Assembly: GCA_003244035.1 (NCBI GenBank)
Contig: QHBV01000187.1
Span: forward strand, 1 to 37,187
Length of the DNA stretch: 37,187 nt
Origin: Solirubrobacterales bacterium
GTDB taxonomy: Bacteria > Actinomycetota > Thermoleophilia > Solirubrobacterales > Solirubrobacteraceae
Direction: 5' to 3'
In this document: in pieces, positions 6,089 to 13,638 of the stretch
Layout of the letters: each line of letters opens with the position of its first letter
Position numbering within the stretch: the stretch's first letter is position 1
Position numbers and translations under genes: made by a program
The notes under the pieces: generated by a model
Databases searched by the model: none
Told to the model about the DNA's origin: nothing
What the model saw: the letters and a program-made list of their open reading frames with translations, nothing else

Positions 6089-7384
6089 ATGTCAACTTCC
6101 CCAGCCACGGCTGCCCCCGGGACGGTGCCGGCACCCGCGACCGTGGTCATGAAGTTCGGGGGGACATCGGTTTCCGACGCCGAGAGGATCAAGCGGGCCG
6201 CGCGCAGAATCGTCGCCCAGCGCGAGGCCGGCAGGCGCGTGGTGGCAGTCCTCTCGGCCCGTGGCCAGACCACCGACGAGCTGATCGCGATGGCGCAGGA
6301 GGTCTCCGCAAGCCCCGACCGCCGCGAGCTGGACATGCTGCTCTCGACCGGCGAGCGGATCTCGTGCGCGCTGTGTGCGATGGCGATCAACGACCTCGGT
6401 CACCGGGCGATCTCGCTGACCGGGTCCCAGGCCGGGATCGTGACGGACACCTCCCACACCAAGGCAAGGATCCTCGATGTCCGCGCCGAGCGTATCCGCG
6501 AAGCTCTCGGCGAGGACCGGATCGTGCTGGTGGCTGGCTTTCAGGGCATCTCCACGAGTCGTGATGTGACTACGCTCGGTCGTGGCGGTTCGGACACCAC
6601 CGCGGTCGCGCTGGCGGCGGCGATCGACGCCGAGGTGTGCGAGATCTACACCGATGTCTCCGGCGTCTACAGCGCTGACCCGCGAATTGTCCCCGATGCT
6701 CGTCTGCTGCCGGTGCTGAGCTTCGAGGAGATGCTCGAGATGGCCGCCTCCGGCGCCCGGGTACTGCAGCTGAGAGCGGTCGAGTACGCCCGCAACCACG
6801 GGGTCCGGATCCACTGCCGGTCGAGCTTCGACTCCCGTCCGGGTACCTTTGTGCTCGGAGAGCAAGAGACGATGGAGCGCCCGCTGATCACCGCCGTGAC
6901 GCACGCAGCCGACGAGGCGCGGATCACGCTGCTCGGCGTGCCCGACCGCCCCGGCGCGGCGGCAGCGATCTTCGGGGCGCTCGCCGACGCGGGCTGCAAC
7001 GTCGACACGATCATCCAGAACGAGCCGCTCGGCGAGGGTCGCGGAGCGGAGGTGTCGTTCACGATCCCGCGGGAGGACCTGGCCGCCGCCGAGCTCGCGC
7101 TCGAGCCGGTGGCGCGTGAGCTCGGGGTCGCGCGCGTCGACACCGACCGCCAGATCGGCAAGGTCTCGATCGTCGGGGCGGGCATGCGATCTCATCCTGG
7201 CGTGGCCGCGAACGTCTTCCGCACGCTGGCGGCCAAGGGCATAAACATCGAGATGATCTCGACCTCGCCGATCAAGATCTCGTGCGTGATCCGCTCCGAC
7301 TTCGTCCCCGAGGCCGTGCGGGCGCTGCATGGCGCGTTCGATCTCGGCGCCGGCGGGATCGAGCCGGACATGGGCCCGCGATGA
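6089..7384 (+). CDS. lysC: Aspartate kinase
   Basis: Catalyses ATP-dependent phosphorylation of L-aspartate, the first step to lysine, threonine, methionine and diaminopimelate. The kinase signature KFGGTSVSD starts at residue 22. The family segments STGERIS, RGGSDTTAVALAA and TDVSGVYSADPR follow. Two ACT domains occupy the C-terminus (about 285-420; one starts RITLLGVPDRPG, the other KVSIVGAGMRSHPG), which is the usual site of allosteric control by lysine/threonine. The product is 431 residues from the ATG at 6089; an in-frame ATG at 6149, directly before the kinase motif, is the alternative. Neither has a Shine-Dalgarno. The TGA overlaps the asd ATG in ATGA, so both genes are co-translated. 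Confidence 0.96.
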   Translation: MSTSPATAAPGTVPAPATVVMKFGGTSVSDAERIKRAARRIVAQREAGRRVVAVLSARGQTTDELIAMAQEVSASPDRRELDMLLSTGERISCALCAMAINDLGHRAISLTGSQAGIVTDTSHTKARILDVRAERIREALGEDRIVLVAGFQGISTSRDVTTLGRGGSDTTAVALAAAIDAEVCEIYTDVSGVYSADPRIVPDARLLPVLSFEEMLEMAASGARVLQLRAVEYARNHGVRIHCRSSFDSRPGTFVLGEQETMERPLITAVTHAADEARITLLGVPDRPGAAAAIFGALADAGCNVDTIIQNEPLGEGRGAEVSFTIPREDLAAAELALEPVARELGVARVDTDRQIGKVSIVGAGMRSHPGVAANVFRTLAAKGINIEMISTSPIKISCVIRSDFVPEAVRALHGAFDLGAGGIEPDMGPR

Positions 7385-8415
7385 CCGGCGGCCCGCGGGT
7401 GGCGGTCATCGGGGCGAGCGGCGTCGTCGGGACGACGATGCTGGCGCTTCTGCGCGAGCGGAGGTTCCCCGCCGGCGAGATTGTCGCGTTCGCATCGCCG
7501 CGCTCGGCCGGCAGGGAGGTCGAAGGCCATGCGGTGCAGGTGCTCGACGACCAGGCGGAGATCGACGGCTTCGATCTGGCGCTGTTCTCCGCGGGCGCGA
7601 CCGTCTCACGCGAGTGGGCCCCGCGGTTCGTCGACGCCGGCGCGGTCGTGATCGACAACTCGTCGGCCTTCCGGCGCGAGCCGGAGGTGCCCCTCGTAGT
7701 CGCAGAGGCAAACCCGCGCGCGCTGGAGCGCCACCGCGGCCTGATCGCCAACCCCAACTGCTCGACGATGCAGATGGTCGTGGCGCTGGCGCCGATTCAC
7801 CGGGAGGCGGGGATCGAGCGCCTGGTGGTCGCCACCTACCAGTCGGTCTCCGGGACGGGCCACAAGGCGCTCGAGGAGCTCGAGGCGCAGGCGCTCGCCT
7901 CGCTGGACGGAGCGGACGCGCCGGCGCCGGCCGTCTACCCCGAGCCGATCGCCTTCAACGTGATCGGCGCCGCCGGCTCGTTCGCCGACGGTGACGATCA
8001 CACCGACGAGGAGCGCAAGCTGATGTTCGAGACTCGCAAGATCCTCGAGGACGACTCGATCGGGATCGCCGTCACCTGCGTGCGGGTGCCCGTGCGCGTG
8101 GGGCACTCAGAGGCGGTCAACGTGCAGACGCGGGCGCCGCTGTCAGCCGCCCAGGCGCGCGAGCTGCTCGCCCACGCCCCCGGCGTCGTGCTCGAGGACC
8201 TGCCGACGCCGCTGCGGACCGCCGGCCGCGACGAGGTGTGCGTCGGGCGGATCCGCCGCGACGAGTCGAGTCCGCGGACGCTCAGCATGTGGATCGTGGG
8301 GGACAACCTGCGCAAGGGTGCGGCGACGAACGCGGTGCAGATCGCCGAGCTGCTGCTGGAGCGAGCGCTGCTGTGGCGGGCAGCGAGCTCCCGGTCGACG
8401 CCGCGCGTTCGTTAA
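7381..8415 (+). CDS. asd: Aspartate-semialdehyde dehydrogenase
   Basis: A 344-residue NADPH enzyme that reduces aspartyl phosphate to aspartate semialdehyde, the step after LysC. The N-terminal dinucleotide fold is VAVIGASGVVGTTML. The active-site cysteine is Cys127 in ANPNCSTMQM, followed by TYQSVSGTGHKA. The C-terminal His/Arg region reads RVPVRVGHSEAVN. Length matches the bacterial family of about 340. The ATG overlaps the lysC stop by four bases. The frame stays open upstream to 7282 inside lysC, but that portion is not homologous in character. The cupin gene follows after 11 bases. Confidence 0.96.
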   Translation: MTGGPRVAVIGASGVVGTTMLALLRERRFPAGEIVAFASPRSAGREVEGHAVQVLDDQAEIDGFDLALFSAGATVSREWAPRFVDAGAVVIDNSSAFRREPEVPLVVAEANPRALERHRGLIANPNCSTMQMVVALAPIHREAGIERLVVATYQSVSGTGHKALEELEAQALASLDGADAPAPAVYPEPIAFNVIGAAGSFADGDDHTDEERKLMFETRKILEDDSIGIAVTCVRVPVRVGHSEAVNVQTRAPLSAAQARELLAHAPGVVLEDLPTPLRTAGRDEVCVGRIRRDESSPRTLSMWIVGDNLRKGAATNAVQIAELLLERALLWRAASSRSTPRVR

Positions 8416-8426
8416 CCTCCTCGCTT

Positions 8427-8810
8427 ATGAGCTATGCAAAGAAGAACCTCCGGGAGGTGGAGGACATGGCGGTCAAGCACGGCATCTCCGACACGCAAGA
8501 GGCGCGCTTCCCGCGCGGGGACCTGGGTGCCGAGCAGACCGGCGTCAACTACCTGATCATCAAGCCCGGGCAGCGCGAGGCGTTCGCCCATCGGCACCGT
8601 GAGGCAGAGGAGATCTACGTCGTCTTGGCGGGCTCGGGACGGGTCAAGCTCGATCACGAGCTGGTGGACCTGGCGCCGCTTGACGCGGTGCGCGTGGGCC
8701 CGGGTGTGACACGGGCCTTTGAAGCTGGTCACGATGGGCTCGAGGTGCTCGTGTTCGGAGCGCATGTGGACGGAGACGGCGAGATGGTCCAGGACTTCTG
8801 GGCCGAGTAG
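8427..8810 (+). CDS. Small single-domain cupin protein
   Basis: A 127-residue protein with one cupin barrel. Cupin motif 1 is visible as PGQREAFAHRHREAEEIYVVLAGSG, contributing two His and a Glu as metal ligands, and motif 2 follows near LDAVRVGPGVTRAFEAG. The lack of other domains suggests a small metal-binding isomerase, dioxygenase or sensor; the substrate cannot be inferred. It follows asd after 11 bases and may be on the same message, but nothing in the sequence ties it to amino acid synthesis. The ATG at 8427 is chosen as the first start after asd; no Shine-Dalgarno is seen. Confidence 0.85.
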   Translation: MSYAKKNLREVEDMAVKHGISDTQEARFPRGDLGAEQTGVNYLIIKPGQREAFAHRHREAEEIYVVLAGSGRVKLDHELVDLAPLDAVRVGPGVTRAFEAGHDGLEVLVFGAHVDGDGEMVQDFWAE

Positions 8811-8867
8811 CAGCCCGGTAGAGCGCGGCAAGCGCGGGGGTTGATCGCGAGCGCGTCAAAGAGACTC

Positions 8868-8884
8868 GCGCCCCGGTGGGGCGC
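8868..8884. terminator. GC hairpin between convergent cupin and SDH operons
   Basis: GCGCCCC (8868-8874) and GGGGCGC (8878-8884) form a perfect 7-bp stem with a 3-nt loop. There is no T-run on either strand. It lies between two converging transcription units, where a bidirectional terminator would be expected. Confidence 0.45.
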
Positions 8885-8913
8885 TGACCCTCGCCTCCGA
8901 GCGAGAATGCCCG

Positions 8914-9141
8914 TCAGTCATCTTCGGCTCGAGGCGGGATCGTCGCCTTCAACCGCCGGCGAGCGGCTTCGATCCGGCGCTCGGCATCGCTGTCCCCCTC
9001 GGCCTCGCCGCGGCCGTCGGGATCGCCGCCGCCGGGCCGATCCTCGCCACCACGTTCGTCGTCCTGCGCCGGCTCAGTGGCAGGTGCTCGCCTCGACGGG
9101 GAGCGCAGCGCCCACCACAGCCGGCGCAACGGCGAGATCAC
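8914..9141 (-). CDS. 75-residue hypothetical protein, last gene of SDH operon
   Basis: The GTG at 9141 overlaps the TGA of the CCG-domain gene in GTGA, a translational-coupling arrangement seen throughout this window. The N-terminus ISPLRRLWWALRSP is basic and aromatic and could lie on a membrane. The middle is a disordered Asp/Glu/Gly stretch, and the C-terminus DAERRIEAARRRLKATIPP is a probable helix. No family or cofactor motif is recognised. The operon position suggests a role with succinate dehydrogenase, such as a small SdhF-like or assembly subunit, but this is inference. The frame continues upstream as a shadow through the neighbour; the coupled GTG is the sensible start. Confidence 0.65.
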   Translation of the reverse strand: MISPLRRLWWALRSPSRRAPATEPAQDDERGGEDRPGGGDPDGRGEAEGDSDAERRIEAARRRLKATIPPRAEDD

Positions 9142-10043
9142 GCCGCCGCTGCGCCCGCCACGACCGACGCCGACCAGTCGATCACGGAGGTCGGGCGCAC
9201 CACGTGCTTGCCCATTCCAAGCTCCCGAGGCGAGAGCCCCAGCGCGAGCCCGACGAGCTGGGGCAGGTGGAGCACCGGCATCCCCAGATCGCGCCCGACG
9301 ACCTTCGTCGCGGCCGGCTGCTGGAGGTCGAGGTTGAGGTGGCACAGCGGGCACGGGACGACGAGGCAATCGGCCTCGGCGTCGATCGCATCGCCGAGGT
9401 GGCGCCCGGCCTGGGTGAGCGATGCCTGCTTGTTCATCGTCACGATCGGAAAGCCGCAGCACTTGTAGACGCCGGCGTAGTCGATCACGGTGCCCCCGAG
9501 CGCTTCGATCACCATCTGCAGGTACCGGTCGCGTGGACGGTCGGAGTCGATCCCGAGACGAACGGCCGGGCGCACGATGTAGCAGCCGTAGAACGGTCCT
9601 ACACGCAGGTCGGTGAGGGGCCGAGTGACGCGAGCCTCGAGCGCGTCGAGCCCGATCTCCTCGACCAGCAGCCACAGGAAGTTCTTGTTTGTGAGGCCGC
9701 GCTCGTAGCGCAGCCCCTCCTCTGACAAGCTTGCGTTGACCTGCTCGCGGTAATCGGTGTTGGCGTCCAGGCGCTGCTGGCACTCGGACTGGGCGCCCTG
9801 GCAGGTCGAGCAGATGTTCATCATCAGCTCGCCGTCGGTCTGCTGTGCGAGCGCGAACGTGCGCGCATTCAGCGTGTCGGCGAGCTCCTGGTTGTGCTCG
9901 GCGATCACCCCCGCCCCGCAACACGCGGCCCGGTCGAGCTCGATCAGCTCGAGATCGAGCAGCGGTGCCACCTTTGCCATCGATCCGTGCAGCTCGGGCG
10001 TGAAGCCGCGGCTCACGCACCCCGGCCAGTAGGCGACCTTCAC
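9138..10043 (-). CDS. CCG-domain (HdrB/SdhE-like) subunit of succinate dehydrogenase
   Basis: A 301-residue protein with two complete CCG cysteine motifs: Cys9, Cys41-Cys42, Cys78-x2-Cys81, and Cys154, Cys195-Cys196, Cys231-x2-Cys234. Such repeats bind an unusual [4Fe-4S] cluster in heterodisulfide reductase HdrB and in the SdhE subunit of E-type succinate:quinone oxidoreductases. With sdhA and sdhB immediately upstream and no sdhC/sdhD in the operon, it is best read as the electron-transfer and membrane-docking subunit. The start is GTG at 10043, overlapping the sdhB stop in GTGA. Quinone specificity cannot be read. The symbol sdhE is avoided because it also names a flavinylation factor. Confidence 0.9.
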   Translation of the reverse strand: MKVAYWPGCVSRGFTPELHGSMAKVAPLLDLELIELDRAACCGAGVIAEHNQELADTLNARTFALAQQTDGELMMNICSTCQGAQSECQQRLDANTDYREQVNASLSEEGLRYERGLTNKNFLWLLVEEIGLDALEARVTRPLTDLRVGPFYGCYIVRPAVRLGIDSDRPRDRYLQMVIEALGGTVIDYAGVYKCCGFPIVTMNKQASLTQAGRHLGDAIDAEADCLVVPCPLCHLNLDLQQPAATKVVGRDLGMPVLHLPQLVGLALGLSPRELGMGKHVVRPTSVIDWSASVVAGAAAA

Positions 10044-11152
10044 GGCGCCTCGCCTTCGCTCCGAGTCGCGGGCTCGTCCTCGTACCCGCTCACGTACAGG
10101 TTCAGCTCGATCCGCTCCGAGCGACCCTCGATCTCGTCGAAGATCCGCTTGAGCTCCTTCGGCGCCTTGTGCTGGTGGCGGAGCGCCTTTCCCGGGGTGA
10201 TCTTGCCCCGCGCCAGCCCCACGGCGACCGTCGGCAGCGAGCTGAGCAGCTCGGGTACTGCGCGAGGATGGAGCTTTCCGCCATAGGAGTCGGGCACGAG
10301 GTCGGCTTCGTGCAGCAGCCCGTTGCGGCGGATGTTCTTGACGAACGCGTGCTCGTGCCGGGAGCCGTTGTTACGGTCTTCGATCTCCTGATCGGAGCCG
10401 GCGATCCGCCGCAGGCGCATGATCTGGCCCATCGGGTCCACCCCCTTGGGGCAGGCGTCGATGCAGCTGAAGCAGTGGGTGCAGTCGTAGATGCCGTGCT
10501 CGTCCTCACTGAGATCCAGCAGCCGCTCGTGCTGCTCGGCGTCGCGGGGATCGCCGACGAACCGGTAGGCCTTGGCGAGCGCCGCCGGCCCGATGAACAG
10601 CGGGTCGACCTCCATCGACAGGCAGTCCGAGACGCACGCGCCGCACTGGATGCAGGCCATCGTCTGGGTGACGTCGACCATGTTCTCGTGCGGGACCACG
10701 TACTCCCGCTCGGGCACAGGCTGCTTGCCGATCAGCCACGGCGTCACCCGCTGGATCTTCTTCCAGTGGACCGCGTCCATGTCGACGATCAGGTCGCGGA
10801 TCACCGGCATGTTGCCCATCGGCTCGACCGCGATCACCGGCCGGCCGGCCTCGCCGGCGTCGGCGCCCGAATCCCCGGCCGAGGCCGGCCCATACACCCT
10901 TCGCGCGGCCGCCTCGAGGTGCGTGTTGCAGGCGAGCCCCGGCTTGCCGTTGATTCGCACGCCGCACGAGCCGCAGATCCCCTGCTGGCAGGAGCAGCGG
11001 ATCCCGATCGACCCGTCGTGCTCGTCGCGGAGCTCGAGAATCGCGTCGAGCACCGAGTTGTGGGCGCGCATCTCGATCGCGTGCTCGTCCCAGTAGGCGG
11101 CCTCGCCCGACTGCGGGTCGAAGCGGCGGATCTTGAGCGTGTACCCAGGCAT
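10040..11152 (-). CDS. sdhB: Succinate dehydrogenase iron-sulfur subunit, E-type
   Basis: A 370-residue iron-sulfur subunit, longer than the usual 230-260. The [2Fe-2S] site is Cys55-x4-Cys60-x2-Cys63-x11-Cys75. The first [4Fe-4S] group is Cys167-x2-Cys170-x2-Cys173-x3-Cys177. The second group is Cys224-x2-Cys227-x2-Cys230-x3-Cys234-Pro. Canonical SdhB has a non-cysteine residue at the position of Cys227 and holds a [3Fe-4S] cluster; the extra cysteine is the mark of E-type enzymes with a second [4Fe-4S]. A Gly/Ala insert (about 89-105) and a basic C-terminal extension are additions. It passes electrons from SdhA to the CCG subunit. The ATG lies 12 bases after the sdhA stop. Confidence 0.95.
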   Translation of the reverse strand: MPGYTLKIRRFDPQSGEAAYWDEHAIEMRAHNSVLDAILELRDEHDGSIGIRCSCQQGICGSCGVRINGKPGLACNTHLEAAARRVYGPASAGDSGADAGEAGRPVIAVEPMGNMPVIRDLIVDMDAVHWKKIQRVTPWLIGKQPVPEREYVVPHENMVDVTQTMACIQCGACVSDCLSMEVDPLFIGPAALAKAYRFVGDPRDAEQHERLLDLSEDEHGIYDCTHCFSCIDACPKGVDPMGQIMRLRRIAGSDQEIEDRNNGSRHEHAFVKNIRRNGLLHEADLVPDSYGGKLHPRAVPELLSSLPTVAVGLARGKITPGKALRHQHKAPKELKRIFDEIEGRSERIELNLYVSGYEDEPATRSEGEAP

Positions 11153-11164
11153 CAGAGGACCACC

Positions 11165-12856
11165 CTAGTACGTCCTCTCCTCAGGCTGCCAGCGCGTGAT
11201 CGTGACCGGCGAGTAGCTCACCTCGGGCACGCCGGCGCCAGCACAGATGTCGATGTGCTTGAGCCACTGTTCGTCGTCGCGCTGGGGGAAGTCGGTGCGG
11301 AACTGGGCGCCGCGCGATTCCTTGCGCTCCTGGGCCGCGACCACGATCGTCTCGGCCACGTCGAGCATGTAGGAAAGCTCGATCGCCGCGATCACGTCCT
11401 GGTTGAAGATCCGGCCGCGATCGTCGATCGCCGCCGTGCCCGCCTGCTCCTTCAGCCGCAGGACGATCTCGTGCGCCTTCGCGAGGCCGTCAGCGTCGCG
11501 GAAGACCGCGACGTGCTCATTCATCGCCTCGCCGAGCTCCTGCTTGATCGCCGCGACCCGCGGCTGGGCGGGCCTGGGTTCCCGCGCGAGGATCGCCGCG
11601 ATCTCCGCCTCGGCGCCGGCCAGTCGCGCGGCAGCCGTCGAGGGCATCGGCATGTGCAGCGCGCGATTGGCGGCGTGCTCGCCAGCACGCCGCCCGAACA
11701 CCAGCGTGTCGAGCAGCGAGTTGGCGCCGAGCCGATTGCCGCCATGGACAGAGACGCATGCGCATTCTCCCGCGGCGTACAGGCTCGCGACGTTGGTCTC
11801 TCCCCACACGTTCGTCTTGACCCCTCCCATGATGTAGTGCATCCCGGGGAGGATGTGGATCGGCTCGCGGGTGATGTCGACGCCGGCGAAGTCGCGCCCG
11901 ACGTTGACGATCTCCCGCAGCGCCTCGAGCGTGCGATGGCGGGGAACCTTGGTTATGTCAAGAGCCACGGTTCCGTCCGGGAATCCGCGGCCCTCGTTGA
12001 TCTCGGTCTGCTCCGCGCGCGAGACGACGTCCCGCGAGGCGAGGTCGAGCTTGCTCGGTGCATAGCGCTCCATGAACCGCTCGCCCTTGGCGTTGAGCAG
12101 CCACGCGCCCTCGCCGCGGGCCCCTTCGGTGATCAGCAGGCCGTTGCCGGCGAGCGTCGTCGGGTGGTACTGCACCATCTCCATGTCCATCAGCTTGGCG
12201 CCGATCCGGTACGCCTGCGCGATCCCGTCGCCGGTCACGATCAGCCCATTGGTCGTCGGCTTGTACGCCTGGCCGGCACCTCCGGAAGCGAGGATCACGG
12301 TCTTGGCGTTCACCAGCTCGAGGCGCCCGTCTCGGAGGTTGCGGCAGATCGCGCCGACGCAGCGCCCGTCGTCGCCCTGGAGCAGGTCGGTCGTGAACCA
12401 CTCCTCGTAGCGGTGCAACTGCTCGTGGTGCTTCATCATCTGCTCGTAGAGCACGTGCAGGATCGCCTGCCCGGTGATGTCGGCGACGTAGTAGGTGCGC
12501 GCGGCCGAGGCGCCGCCGAATGCCCGCGTGCCGAGATGGCCCGTCTCGTTGCGGTGGAAGGTCACCCCCGCGTGCTCGAGCCACAGGATCTCGTCGGGCG
12601 CCTCGCGGCACATGATCTCGATTGCGTCCTGGTCGCCCAGGTAGTCCGAGCCCTTGACGGTGTCGAACGCGTGCGACTCCCACGTGTCCTCGGGGTTGAG
12701 CGCGGCGTTGATCCCGCCGGCGGCGGCGACCGAGTGCGAGCGCACCGGGTGCACCTTCGAGACGATCCCGACCGTCGCGCCCGCGCCGGCGGCCGCCAGC
12801 GCGGCCCGTTGGCCGGCGAGTCCAGCGCCGATGATCAGGACATCATGCGAGGGCAA
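11165..12856 (-). CDS. sdhA: Succinate dehydrogenase/fumarate reductase flavoprotein subunit
   Basis: A 563-residue FAD subunit that oxidises succinate to fumarate. The N-terminal dinucleotide fold is DVLIIGAGLAGQRAAL. The covalent-FAD histidine motif is RSHSVAAAGGIN with His41. Later family segments include MVQYHPTTL, RDVVSRAE, MGGVKTN and the FAD-binding GGNRLGANSLLD. The C-terminal helical domain is present. The start is a TTG at 12856, read from the fold position; there is no Shine-Dalgarno and a TAGAAT lies 9 bases upstream, consistent with a very short leader. It is the first gene of a minus-strand operon with sdhB, the CCG subunit and a 75-residue protein. Confidence 0.96.
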   Translation of the reverse strand: MPSHDVLIIGAGLAGQRAALAAAGAGATVGIVSKVHPVRSHSVAAAGGINAALNPEDTWESHAFDTVKGSDYLGDQDAIEIMCREAPDEILWLEHAGVTFHRNETGHLGTRAFGGASAARTYYVADITGQAILHVLYEQMMKHHEQLHRYEEWFTTDLLQGDDGRCVGAICRNLRDGRLELVNAKTVILASGGAGQAYKPTTNGLIVTGDGIAQAYRIGAKLMDMEMVQYHPTTLAGNGLLITEGARGEGAWLLNAKGERFMERYAPSKLDLASRDVVSRAEQTEINEGRGFPDGTVALDITKVPRHRTLEALREIVNVGRDFAGVDITREPIHILPGMHYIMGGVKTNVWGETNVASLYAAGECACVSVHGGNRLGANSLLDTLVFGRRAGEHAANRALHMPMPSTAAARLAGAEAEIAAILAREPRPAQPRVAAIKQELGEAMNEHVAVFRDADGLAKAHEIVLRLKEQAGTAAIDDRGRIFNQDVIAAIELSYMLDVAETIVVAAQERKESRGAQFRTDFPQRDDEQWLKHIDICAGAGVPEVSYSPVTITRWQPEERTY

Positions 12857-12865
12857 GGGAAGGCG

Positions 12866-12871
12866 ATTCTA
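12866..12871 (-). promoter_or_regulatory. Candidate -10 element of the sdh operon
   Basis: On the minus strand TAGAAT, inside the AT-rich run TTAAATAGAAT, sits 9 bases before the sdhA TTG. No convincing -35 hexamer is found at the usual distance. If real, the transcript would be nearly leaderless. Confidence 0.3.
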
Positions 12872-12874
12872 TTT

Positions 12875-12898
12875 AAGGCGGCCTGACGGCCGCTTTTT
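12875..12898 (+). terminator. Intrinsic terminator on the plus strand upstream of sdhA
   Basis: GCGGCC (12878-12883) pairs with GGCCGC (12888-12893) around loop TGAC and is followed by TTTTT at 12894-12898. AAG upstream can extend the stem into the T-run. This is the best intrinsic-terminator signature in the window, but no plus-strand gene lies just upstream: it would stop transcription antisense to the sdh operon. Confidence 0.6.
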
Positions 12899-13017
12899 GG
12901 GTCCTGGGTGACCGCGCTCGTCGCCTTGGTGCTGGCAACGCGCGGCATGTACCGGGATAACGTCCCAGTCGACCACACGGCCAACCCCAGCGGGGCGTTC
13001 ACCCCCTGGGGGGTGGG

Positions 13018-13060
13018 CAACGTCCCACTCGCCTGCCGATGCGGGTCGAGTGGGACGTTG
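13018..13060. repeat. 14-bp perfect inverted repeat
   Basis: CAACGTCCCACTCG at 13018-13031 is the exact reverse complement of 13047-13060, with a 15-nt loop that contains CCTGC and GCGGG able to pair further. A half-site variant AACGTCCCAGTCG starts at 12959. The long stem suggests a palindromic mobile element or a structured RNA. Confidence 0.75.
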
Positions 13061-13129
13061 TCGGGGCCGGGCACGCGCGGTGGCCGCCGGATCGTTGTCG
13101 GGGCCGGGCACGCGCGGTGGCCGCCGGAT
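13056..13129. repeat. 37-bp perfect tandem duplication
   Basis: Bases 13056-13092 and 13093-13129 are identical. Each unit begins CGTTGTCGGGGCCGG and ends GTGGCCGCCGGAT. The first unit starts inside the right arm of the inverted repeat at 13047-13060, so the two structures are linked. Confidence 0.9.
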
Positions 13130-13167
13130 CCCCCGCACAGCACGGAGGTCGAACGCTTTCTCACGCC

Positions 13168-13638
13168 TCAGCGGTCGAGCACGGCGTACGCGGCTGCCAC
13201 GGCCAATCCGTAGACGAGGTGGTAGGAGAGGTCGAGCGCTGCCTCCGGCGGCGGCGTCTCCCAGATCGGCGGCGCGATTCTCAGCGCGGGCAGCTCGACC
13301 AGGCTGGCGCCCCACACGAGTGCGCCGAACAGCACGCCGTGGTGGAGGGCGGGGAGGCGGAGGCTCGATTGCGCGATCCCGTAGATCGGCCCCCAGCTCG
13401 TCCCGTAGGCGACGTGCATGGCGTTGTTGAGCGAGTTCATGCGGTCGTCTGGTACTTCACGCCCCAGCACTCCCTCGATGATCCGCTTACCTACTTCCGC
13501 CGGCGCGCTGCTCGACCCGCTTCCGCGCAGCTTTGCGATCGCGAGCTGGTAGCCCGTCATCACCGCCGTACCCGCCGCGCCCGCGAGGATTCCCTTGCCG
13601 ACCGCCTCGAGCGGCGTGCTGTCCGACCCGTGGCTCAT
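13168..13638 (-). CDS. Small integral membrane protein, possibly DUF1440/YagU-like
   Basis: A 156-residue protein with about four hydrophobic segments: residues 13-35 (KGILAGAAGTAVMTGYQLAI), a Gly/Tyr-rich region near 90-100, about 110-130 (GVLFGALVWGASLVELPAL) and the C-terminus (LVYGLAVAAAYAVLD). The pattern of Gly-rich spans with a conserved central HVAYGTSWGPIYG stretch resembles DUF1440/YagU-type proteins, but I am not certain. Function is unknown. The ATG overlaps the msrB stop in ATGA, so it is co-translated with the methionine sulfoxide reductase gene. Confidence 0.75.
   Translation of the reverse strand: MSHGSDSTPLEAVGKGILAGAAGTAVMTGYQLAIAKLRGSGSSSAPAEVGKRIIEGVLGREVPDDRMNSLNNAMHVAYGTSWGPIYGIAQSSLRLPALHHGVLFGALVWGASLVELPALRIAPPIWETPPPEAALDLSYHLVYGLAVAAAYAVLDR

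Larger units (their letters stand above)
12857..13167. other. Gene-free, hairpin-rich intergenic region
   Basis: This 311-base gap between sdhA and the next minus-strand gene contains no convincing coding frame. It holds the terminator hairpin at 12875-12898, a CACCCCC/GGGGGTG hairpin at 13000-13015, a 14-bp inverted repeat at 13018-13060 and a 37-bp tandem duplication at 13056-13129. A related box AACGTCCCA occurs at 12959-12967. It looks like a small repeat element that has inserted or expanded. Confidence 0.6.

Noticed and set aside
10169..12886. A 905-codon open frame on the plus strand opposite sdhA and sdhB
   Set aside because: It is the complementary shadow of two well-supported genes, rich in Arg, Asp, His and Val, with no family motif.
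13056..13129. CRISPR array
   Set aside because: Only two directly adjoining identical units without spacers and no cas genes.
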